Source: Verrucomicrobiia bacterium (GTDB lineage: Bacteria > Verrucomicrobiota > Verrucomicrobiia > Verrucomicrobiales > DEV007). Taken from it: a DNA stretch of 35,374 bases. The position numbers and the translations under genes are program-made. Below are positions 1 through 6,785 of this stretch, piece after piece. A model generated the notes under the pieces. That model made no database searches. It saw only the letters and a program-made list of their open reading frames with translations, and was not told where the DNA came from. Within the stretch, counting starts at the first letter, position 1; each line of letters starts with the position of its first letter. The stretch lies in the NCBI GenBank assembly GCA_030432615.1, contig JAUIGT010000002.1:1-35374 (forward strand), given 5' to 3'.

Positions 1-738
1 GGCGGCCCAGCGAGCGTAGCCCTCGGGATTGAGGTGGAGCAGGTCCTTGAACCAGGTCGGGTCGGCGTCATCGGCCTCGTTCCGGAAGAGCGTCCAGGTA
101 TCGACCACCGTGACCTGCGGGTCGCCCTTGACGGCGGCGGCGTAGAGTTCGTTGACGCGCTTGATCCGGTCGGCGGGACGATTCTTCTCCGAGGAGCTGG
201 GAAAGACCAGGCAGAGCACCACGGGAACCTCGGGATCGTGCGCCTTGATGGCGGCGAGGATTTTCTCGAAGTTGCGCCCGATGGCTTCGGGATCGATCTC
301 CACCTCGAGATCGTTGGTTCCCATCAGCAGGACGATGGCGCTCGGATCGAGCGCGAGCACGTCCTCCTTCAAGCGAATCAGCATGCCGCGGGTGGTGTCG
401 CCGCCGATGCCGCGATTGGCGAGTTTCATCCCGGCGAAGTAGCCTTTGAAATCCTTTCCCCATCCCTGGGTGATGGAGTCGCCGAGAAACACGACCGCTC
501 CCTGGTCCTCCTTCACCCGCTTCGACCATTGGGCGCGGAATTCGGGCCAGCGTTTCACGTAGCCGTCGTAGCGCCGGAGCGCGCCTTCGCCGGGCAGGGC
601 TGCTTCCTCCTCGGGCGTGGGCAGCGCGAAGGCGGCGAGATCCGCTTCGCCGATTTCCTGGGCGGAAGCGTCGCGTGCCGAAGCCAGAGAGACGAGCAAC
701 AGGGTGCAGACCAGCAGGGAAGAGGGTGCCGTTTTCAT
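1..738 (-). CDS. SGNH/GDSL-type lipase/esterase, signal peptide, 3' end truncated by window start
   Basis: Minus-strand reading from ATG at 738: MKTAPSSLLVCTLLLVSLASA...VVFLGDSITQGWG...LANRGIGGDTTRGML...IVLLMGTNDLE...DLLHLNPEGYARWAA. GDSI block, GxND block and DxxHLxxxGY block of SGNH hydrolases. The track ORF 68..529 is a different frame. Confidence 0.9.
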   Translation of the reverse strand, partial: MKTAPSSLLVCTLLLVSLASARDASAQEIGEADLAAFALPTPEEEAALPGEGALRRYDGYVKRWPEFRAQWSKRVKEDQGAVVFLGDSITQGWGKDFKGYFAGMKLANRGIGGDTTRGMLIRLKEDVLALDPSAIVLLMGTNDLEVEIDPEAIGRNFEKILAAIKAHDPEVPVVLCLVFPSSSEKNRPADRIKRVNELYAAAVKGDPQVTVVDTWTLFRNEADDADPTWFKDLLHLNPEGYARWAA

Positions 739-825
739 GTGGCCGGGACCCTAGCAGCGAGCCGGGCGATTCCGAAACGAAAATTCGCGCCCAGTGACGC
801 GCGCGGACGTTCCCGGTTCGGACCG

Positions 826-865
826 AAAAAAAACCGCCCCCGGCCTATATGGCTCGGAGGCGGTT
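826..865 (-). terminator. Intrinsic terminator downstream of the DUF3618 gene
   Basis: Minus strand: aaccgcctccg-agccatataggc-cgggggcggtttttttt; 11-bp stem with one mismatch followed by a T8 run. Confidence 0.8.
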
Positions 866-915
866 ACCCAGGAGAAAAAGGGGGCCGGTTCGGTTTCGGT
901 CCGGCGACGGAGGAA

Positions 916-1962
916 TCAGCCGGGCTCCACCTTCTGATCGATTTTCTCGCGAGCGGTCTCGGAGGCCGATTCGAGGGCGTCCTCGGCGCGGCTCTGGAGT
1001 CCCTCGATGTCGAGGTCGTTGTCGGCGAGCGCCTGCTTGGACTTGTCCAGCATGGTCTCCCCCTTGCTCTTCAGTTCCTCGCGGAAATGCTCGGCTTCTT
1101 CGCCGCAGAGATCGTTCTCGCGGCGGGTTCGGGGAATCAGCAGGGCGACGACCAGACCGGCGGCCAAGGCGCCGGCACAAAGGGCCAGCGGATGCTCGCG
1201 ACGGCCGGTATCCAACCGATCCCGGGTCTTGCGTCCGAGATTCTGCGCGGTTCTCGAGGTGGAATGGGCGGCCTGTCGGAGGGAATCCGCGGTCTGGTGC
1301 GACGCCTCGCGAAGCCGCTCCTGGGTATGCTCGGTGGCACTCGCCAGTTTCTCGCCGGCCTGGTGGGCGTGGGTGGAGACGGCGTCACTGGCCTCGTTCC
1401 ATTTCTCGGCGGCGCCGGCGGAGAAGGCCCGGGTCTTTTCCCGCAGGGTCGATCCGTTGTTGTCTTCCTGGGAAGGACCGGGGCGATGATGGTGACGCTG
1501 GGCCATCACCTTGCCACCCGGCAGCTGGCGCGCGGTCGGGGTGGCGAGGGGTGTCGGCTGGTGCCGCTGCTCGATCTCCTCGTGGGATTGGGGGCGTGGC
1601 CTGGTTCTCGACGCCCGCTCCGGGGCTGGCGAATGTTTCCGGCGGCGGAACAGGTCGCTGGGAAGGAAGGCGGAGGCGATCGCGAGGCCGCCGAGAATGA
1701 GCGGCAACGGATTTTCCCGGATCACCTCGCCGGTCTTGTGGCCGGCTTCGGAGATCGAGTCCCGGATGGCGTCGGTGTCGATGGAATCGCCTCTCTGTTT
1801 CACCCAATCGACCGCTTCGTCCACGTAGGGGCGCGGGTCGAGCTTGTCCGAGATTTTTTCGATGGTGTCGTCCATGCGATGTCGGGTCTGTTCGATGCGG
1901 GATTCGATGGCGCCCGGTTCGGACGCTTCCGGTTCATTGAGGTAGGGAGAGGTTCGGTTCAT
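916..1962 (-). CDS. DUF3618 domain protein with C-terminal DUF883/YqjD-like segment
   Basis: N-term IESRIEQTRHRMDDTIEKISDKLDP matches the DUF3618 pattern; two hydrophobic segments (NPLPLILGGLAIASAFLP and HPLALCAGALAAGLVVALLIPRTRR); long amphipathic middle. ATGA overlap with the upstream gene. Confidence 0.75.
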   Translation of the reverse strand: MNRTSPYLNEPEASEPGAIESRIEQTRHRMDDTIEKISDKLDPRPYVDEAVDWVKQRGDSIDTDAIRDSISEAGHKTGEVIRENPLPLILGGLAIASAFLPSDLFRRRKHSPAPERASRTRPRPQSHEEIEQRHQPTPLATPTARQLPGGKVMAQRHHHRPGPSQEDNNGSTLREKTRAFSAGAAEKWNEASDAVSTHAHQAGEKLASATEHTQERLREASHQTADSLRQAAHSTSRTAQNLGRKTRDRLDTGRREHPLALCAGALAAGLVVALLIPRTRRENDLCGEEAEHFREELKSKGETMLDKSKQALADNDLDIEGLQSRAEDALESASETAREKIDQKVEPG

Positions 1963-2420
1963 GGGATCTTGGATTGTGCCCAGTTCTTGGTTGCGATGAG
2001 CGACTCCGCCGTTTTCTGGGGCTTCAGGTTTTCGGCGGAGAGCTGTTTTTTCGAGTGTTGGAAAAGGAGGAAACCGCCCAGGGAGACAAGGGCTCCCACG
2101 ATGAGCAGTCCAAGAAAGACGGCCACCGTTGGAGCCAGTCCGGCTTGGACGAGCAACGCGGCCACTCCGGCGGAGACCGCCAGGAGCAGGACCATGGCGC
2201 CGGAGGCGAGGGCGACGATACCCGCCGCCATGCGGGCGGCCTGGCGGGTGGTCTCGTGGACCGTCCGCGAGAGTTCCGCCTTGGCGAGTTCGACTTCCTG
2301 TCGCATCCAGCGACTGGCGTCGTCGGCGAGAGTGCGGAAGAGCGCCTTGAGGTCCCGGGGCTCCGTGGAGGATCGGGACGTCGAGCCGGTCTCGCTGCGC
2401 TGGCGGGTTTCGGTGATCAT
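1959..2420 (-). CDS. Phage holin family / holin-X (YqjE-like) two-TM membrane protein
   Basis: RDLKALFRTLADDASRWMRQEVELAKAELSRTVHETTRQAARMAAGIVALASGAMVLLLAVSAGVAALL...KTAESL; typical Phage_holin_3_6 layout. Confidence 0.8.
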   Translation of the reverse strand: MITETRQRSETGSTSRSSTEPRDLKALFRTLADDASRWMRQEVELAKAELSRTVHETTRQAARMAAGIVALASGAMVLLLAVSAGVAALLVQAGLAPTVAVFLGLLIVGALVSLGGFLLFQHSKKQLSAENLKPQKTAESLIATKNWAQSKIP

Positions 2421-2448
2421 GGGGAAGGGGCGGGAGCGTGAGTTCGAT

Positions 2449-2913
2449 TCAGGATTCGCCTTCGGGCTTTTCCGGATGCCCGGCCTTCACGAAACGACCG
2501 GCGCAGAATCCGATCAGGGCGAGCGCGCCGAGCGTGGTGCCGGGGCGTTTGCGGACCTGGTCGGCGACGTCTTCGGCGATGGCGCCGGAATCGTGGCGCT
2601 CGAAGTAGTCGGCGACCGAAGCGATTCGCTCGGCCGCGAGGTTCATCCCGGCGACCAGGAAATCCGGCTGTTCGCCCGTCATCTCGTCGGCGGCGGTGGT
2701 GGCGGCCTGTTCCAGGTTGCGGATCTTGCCGGCGGTGGCATCGACACAGGTGTCGGCCTGGTGGCGGGCTCCCTGTCGCAGTTTGGCGAACACTTCGTTC
2801 GCTTCGGTCTTCGCTTTGCGACCGGTTTCCGCGACAGCCTCGCGCGCTTCGGAGGTTTCCTCGGCGAGCGGTCCGGACTTCGTCTTCGTGGTGGGTTCCG
2901 TGGTGGTGATCAT
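2449..2913 (-). CDS. Small helical membrane-associated protein (YqjD/apolipophorin-like), hypothetical
   Basis: MITTTEPTTKTKSGPLAEETSEAREAVAETGRKAKTEANEVFAKLRQGARHQ...RKRPGTTLGALALIGFCAGRFVKAG. Start moved from track 3069 to 2913 because the upstream extension is non-protein-like and covers a regulatory palindrome. Confidence 0.7.
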   Translation of the reverse strand: MITTTEPTTKTKSGPLAEETSEAREAVAETGRKAKTEANEVFAKLRQGARHQADTCVDATAGKIRNLEQAATTAADEMTGEQPDFLVAGMNLAAERIASVADYFERHDSGAIAEDVADQVRKRPGTTLGALALIGFCAGRFVKAGHPEKPEGES

Positions 2914-3055
2914 GGCTACCCGTTTTGAGCGCAGAGACGGTGCCATGCGAGGCTGTCGATCGTTTGTGAATTGAAGGTCAAAGGGTTGTGCTGCTTCGTG
3001 GAGAGGGGCGCACCGCCGATGCGCGTCTGCCTTGTGAAAAATGCGCTGCGATTCC

Positions 3056-3070
3056 GTTGCACCCTGCAAC
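3056..3070. promoter_or_regulatory. Perfect palindrome GTTGCA-CCC-TGCAAC, candidate operator upstream of the 2913 start
   Basis: Exact 6-bp inverted half-sites, 3-nt spacer; same half-sites recur at 5261..5275. Confidence 0.5.
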
Positions 3071-3094
3071 CCTTGCGGCGTGCCTGGAACGCGT

Positions 3095-4267
3095 TCAGAC
3101 AGGCAGGGGGATATGCTCGGCGACCTGTTCCTCGAGCCGTTGCCAGGCGGGACGACGCACGTGGGAATCGAGAGTGAGTTCCCGGCAACGGTCGAGATCG
3201 TGTTCGAAGACCGAATGCAGGATCCGCGAGAGTTTCTCCGATTGCACGTTGACGTTGGCCTCGTCGTTCATGCGGAAGGAGAAGATGTCGAAATTGATGG
3301 AGCCGATGGTCGCGAAGGCGTCATCGATGAGCATCATCTTCGAGTGGCACATGGTGGGGAGGTAGCGAAAGAGGCGGACGCCCCGTTCCAGCAGCGCGCG
3401 CCAGCGGGCTCGGGACTTCCGATGGGCCAGCCAGGAATCGCAGTGCTCGGTGGGGAAGATGATCTCGACCTTGACCCCCCGTTCCACGGCGCTGGACAGG
3501 CCTTCGACCATGAGGTCATCGGGAACGAAGTAGGCTGTCTCGATGCGAACGCTGCTCTCCGCATTCTCGATGAAGGCGCGGAAGACCTCGTAGGATTCGG
3601 ACCAGCCGGCCCGGGGAGAACTTTGCACCACCTGAGCCCGGGTGTCGTCGCAGCGTCCGCTGCTCTGCTCGAGCGGTGCGGGAAGGGAGGAGTCACCTCT
3701 CCACGGATGGGAGGTCAGGCGTTCCGCGTCGTCCACCTCGTTCCAGTTGTCGCAGAAAGCCCGCTCCAGTCCACTGACCGCGGGACCGAAGAAACGGAAA
3801 TGGAGATCGTGCCAGTGCCGGGCGTCTTTCGCATCGCCCGTCCACTCGTCGGCGATGCCCACGCCACCGATGAACCCGACCCGGTGATCGATGACGAGAA
3901 TCTTGCGATGGGTTCGCTGATTCAGATGGGTGAAATGGCGCAGGGAAAAGGGATGGAAGTGGCACACGATCACACCGGCATCGGTCATCTTGCGCTTGAG
4001 CGACTCGCGCATCCGGTGCGCGCCGAAGGCGTCGAGGAGGACGTGGCATCGCACCCCGGCGCGTGCCCGGTCGGCCAACGCGTCGGCGAATTTTTCGGCG
4101 ATCTCACCCTGCCAGTAGACGTAGGTGACGAAGTGGATGACTTCCCGGGCTCGCCGGATCTCGGCCAGCATGGCGGGAAAGATCTCGTGACCGTTGACGA
4201 GAACGTCGATGCGGTTCGGCCCGCTGAATTCGGCGCCGATGCGTTTTTCGAGAGGGCGGAGGTTCAT
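3095..4267 (-). CDS. cls: Cardiolipin synthase / phospholipase D-family protein
   Basis: Two HKD motifs: HRKILVIDHRVGFIGG and CHSKMMLIDDAFATIGSINFD. Start placed at ATG 4267 (MNLRPLEKRIG..., preceded by GGAAACC) rather than track 4354, because the extension lies in a terminator hairpin. Confidence 0.88.
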   Translation of the reverse strand: MNLRPLEKRIGAEFSGPNRIDVLVNGHEIFPAMLAEIRRAREVIHFVTYVYWQGEIAEKFADALADRARAGVRCHVLLDAFGAHRMRESLKRKMTDAGVIVCHFHPFSLRHFTHLNQRTHRKILVIDHRVGFIGGVGIADEWTGDAKDARHWHDLHFRFFGPAVSGLERAFCDNWNEVDDAERLTSHPWRGDSSLPAPLEQSSGRCDDTRAQVVQSSPRAGWSESYEVFRAFIENAESSVRIETAYFVPDDLMVEGLSSAVERGVKVEIIFPTEHCDSWLAHRKSRARWRALLERGVRLFRYLPTMCHSKMMLIDDAFATIGSINFDIFSFRMNDEANVNVQSEKLSRILHSVFEHDLDRCRELTLDSHVRRPAWQRLEEQVAEHIPLPV

Positions 4268-4301
4268 GGTTTCCAGACCGAATCCTATTTCGTGGGAAAA
4301 C

Positions 4302-4343
4302 AGGAAGGGCCGTTTCTCCAGGGTGGAGAGAACGGCCCTTCCC
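4302..4343 (-). terminator. Intrinsic terminator downstream of the VDVD-repeat lipoprotein gene
   Basis: Near-perfect 16-17 bp inverted repeat gaagggccgtttctcc / ggagagaacggcccttc with a 5-nt loop; minus-strand continuation is T-rich (cctgttttccc). Confidence 0.75.
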
Positions 4344-4392
4344 TTGGGGGTCACAAAGTCGGTTCACCGCGGGAGCGCGGTGGGGAGCCGCT

Positions 4393-4803
4393 TCACTGGT
4401 TCGCCTCGGGGTTCGTGCTTCCGGGCGAGCTGGAGGGAGCGCTTCCGCCTTCCGTGGATTTGGAGGAAGCCTTCGGCTTGATCGGATCGCCGTCCGGCTC
4501 GTCCTCCTTGGGCATATCGACATCGACATCGGGAACCGGCACGGTCACCTTTTTCTCCTTCATCTCGACATCGACGTCGGCGGTATCGACATCGAACTCG
4601 GGCAGGTTGCCACCCTTGGCATCGACATCGACGGAAGGCATTTCACCTTCCTTCGTCACTTCGACTTCGGGGAGTTCGCCGGCGTCCGCATCGACATCGA
4701 CGTCGGGCACCTTGAGTTCTTCGGTTTGATCGACATCGCAGGAGGCCAGGGCGAAACTGGAGGCGGCGATCAGGGTGAGGTAGACGGGTAGTTTCTGTTT
4801 CAT
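4393..4803 (-). CDS. Acidic VDVD-repeat lipoprotein, hypothetical
   Basis: MKQKLPVYLTLIAASSFALASC lipobox, then VPDVDVDADAGELPEVEVTKEGEMPSVDVDAKGGNLPEFDVDTADVDVEMKEKKVTVPVPDVDVDMP. Track ORF 4393..5328 is over-extended. Confidence 0.75.
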   Translation of the reverse strand: MKQKLPVYLTLIAASSFALASCDVDQTEELKVPDVDVDADAGELPEVEVTKEGEMPSVDVDAKGGNLPEFDVDTADVDVEMKEKKVTVPVPDVDVDMPKEDEPDGDPIKPKASSKSTEGGSAPSSSPGSTNPEANQ

Positions 4804-4901
4804 GAGATTGGGAAGGATGAGCTGTTGGTACGATCGTTTCGGAGAATCGGGGGCCGAGCTGTCGGCGGACTCCCCGGATGAATTCAGGTGACTGGTGAGG
4901 A

Positions 4902-5099
4902 TCAGGCGCGGGCCGGCGTGGAGCTGCCGCGCGAAAGGATGATGTAGAGCGCGTGGATGATGCCCGGGATGAAGCCGAGAATGGTCAGGAGGATGTTGAT
5001 CCAGAACTGGAGTCCGAGCCCGACCTGCATGGCCACGCCGAGTGGCGGCAGGATGATGGCGGCGATGATCCGGAGGATGTCTTTGGAGCCTTCTTTCAT
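4902..5099 (-). CDS. Pmp3/YqaE (UPF0057) small membrane protein
   Basis: MKEGSKDILRIIAAIILPPLGVAMQVGLGLQFWINILLTILGFIPGIIHALYIIL; classic PPLGV...FWINILLTILGFIPGIIHALYII signature. Confidence 0.95.
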   Translation of the reverse strand: MKEGSKDILRIIAAIILPPLGVAMQVGLGLQFWINILLTILGFIPGIIHALYIILSRGSSTPARA

Positions 5100-5260
5100 G
5101 GATAAGGATGGTTTGGTAGTGGGATTCGTTTGCGCCAGCCTTGGGGCGCTCGATTTGTGCCACGGGTGTGATGGTTTCGTAAATTTCTGACAGTGAATAG
5201 ATTGCAGTAATTACCTTTCTCGCGCTGCTGGCGATTTGCGTGCAAGGCGCGGTCCGTCGA

Positions 5261-5275
5261 GTTGCAGAGTGCAAC
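5261..5275. promoter_or_regulatory. Perfect palindrome GTTGCA-GAG-TGCAAC, candidate operator upstream of Pmp3
   Basis: Same half-sites and spacing as 3056..3070; a weaker TTGC-GT-GCAA repeat lies at 5236..5245. Confidence 0.5.
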
Positions 5276-5450
5276 CTTCGAGAAAGGCTTCTCGGAAACG
5301 ACCTCAATCGAGGCATGGCGGTCGTCAATCGATGCGTAGAGGCGGGGAATTCGGATCTGATAGCCTCCTTGTAGTGAGGCAGGAACGTGGAAGGCCACGA
5401 ACGCCGAAAGGCGGCGGAGAGCGCAGGAAAAAACCAGGGCCCAGAGCATC

Positions 5451-6785
5451 ATGAATCGCGAAATCACCATCGACCGAGAGAACGAATCCCTGGCCCCCGA
5501 GCGCGTGCTTCTGGATGACGGGAACCGCGCCGCAGCCTCCGGTCCGGGTGCGGGAAATGACTCGCCTTTCCTTCTCGGAGATCAGCATCACACCGTCGTG
5601 GGTTATGACGGCCTCAAGCGGCTGGCCCTCATGGTCACGCCGACCTGTGGCGGGGAATTTCGCGACCAGGTTTGGGAGACGGTTTCCCTGATTCGCACCA
5701 TACTCCGGCAACAGGGCGAGCCGATGGTGCTGACGATGCAGACCGTCTTCGTGGCCGATGCCGCCGATGTGCCGGTGGCGCAGCAGGTGTTCGAGGCCTG
5801 CTTCGGGGAACGGATGCCGTTGACGCTGTTCGTGGTTCAGCCGCCCTGCGGCGGTGTCGGCCTGGCGGTGGAGGCCTGGGCCATCAGCACGAACACGGTT
5901 TCCGTCGAGTATCTCGGTCCTCACCTGGTCACCGTCGAGCACGATGGCCTCCGCTGGATTCACGCGTCGGCCGGGGCCATTCACCTGGCGGGGCGCTCCG
6001 CCTACGAGCAATCGAGCGAGGCTTTCCGGGCCTTGGAAAAACGCCTGCGGGCGGTGGGCGTGCCCTTTCGGGACGTGGTTCGTCTCTGGCTCTACCAAGG
6101 GGGAATCACCGAGGACGAGGACGGGACGGAACGGTATCGGGAACTGAATCGCGGGCGAACGGATTTCTTCGACGGGATCGACTTTTCGTCGAACCCGCTC
6201 ATGACACCGACGGAGGGCCGCGATATCTACCCGGCCAGCACCGGCATCGGGACCGCGGAACACGGACTGGTGATCACCTCGCTGGCGGTGCAGACGGAGC
6301 GGGATGATGTGAGGGTTCTCTCGCTGGAGAATCCTCGCCAGATCTCGGCCTTCGATTACCCGAAGGAATACTCCGTCAAGAGCCCGAAGTTCTCGCGGGC
6401 GATGGCGATTCGGATCGGGAATCACCTGACGACCTGGGTCTCGGGAACCGCGAGCATCGTGAATTCGGAAACGGCGTTTGTCGGCGATGTCGTTCGGCAG
6501 ACCGAGCAGACCCTCGACAACATCGAGATGCTGATCGGGGCGGAAAACTTCGCCCGTCTCGGCTGGCCGGACGCCGGCGCCCGGCTCGAGGACCTGGCCA
6601 AGATTAGGGTCTATGTGAAGCATCCCGAGGATTTCGAGAAATGCCGGGAAGTCTGCGAGCGTCGCCTCGGCAAGGTGCCGTCGATCTACGCCCACGCCGA
6701 GGTTTGCCGACCCGACCTGCTGGTGGAAATCGAGGGCGTCGCCTTTTCACCCCTGGGACGGGACGAAGGAGGGGAGAAATCATGA
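5451..6785 (+). CDS. Chorismatase-like (FkbO/Hyg5/XanB2-related) protein with RidA-like N-terminal region
   Basis: RYRELNRGR..., YPASTGIG, ENPRQISAFDYPKEYSVKSPKFSRA, GDVVRQTEQTLDNIEMLIGAENF, KIRVYVKHPEDFEKCREVCERRLG, DLLVEIEG: the motif order of the chorismatase family; additional N-terminal MQTVFVADAADVPVAQQVFEACFG...PPCGGVGLAVEAWAI resembles RidA. Confidence 0.75.
   Translation: MNREITIDRENESLAPERVLLDDGNRAAASGPGAGNDSPFLLGDQHHTVVGYDGLKRLALMVTPTCGGEFRDQVWETVSLIRTILRQQGEPMVLTMQTVFVADAADVPVAQQVFEACFGERMPLTLFVVQPPCGGVGLAVEAWAISTNTVSVEYLGPHLVTVEHDGLRWIHASAGAIHLAGRSAYEQSSEAFRALEKRLRAVGVPFRDVVRLWLYQGGITEDEDGTERYRELNRGRTDFFDGIDFSSNPLMTPTEGRDIYPASTGIGTAEHGLVITSLAVQTERDDVRVLSLENPRQISAFDYPKEYSVKSPKFSRAMAIRIGNHLTTWVSGTASIVNSETAFVGDVVRQTEQTLDNIEMLIGAENFARLGWPDAGARLEDLAKIRVYVKHPEDFEKCREVCERRLGKVPSIYAHAEVCRPDLLVEIEGVAFSPLGRDEGGEKS

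Noticed and set aside
34-2928. 964-aa plus-strand ORF
   Set aside because: Antisense shadow over the SGNH, DUF3618, holin and helical-protein genes; repetitive G/R/L-rich composition without domains.
3041-4729. 562-aa plus-strand ORF with STSTSG-rich tail
   Set aside because: Antisense to cls and the VDVD lipoprotein; the ST repeats are the reverse complement of the D-V codon tract.
5325-6695. 456-aa minus-strand ORF, plus similar ORFs 6686..8137, 8364..9689 and 9780..11345
   Set aside because: Shadows of the plus-strand chorismatase-like, DUF1549, DUF1501 and PPC genes, whose frames show clear family motifs.
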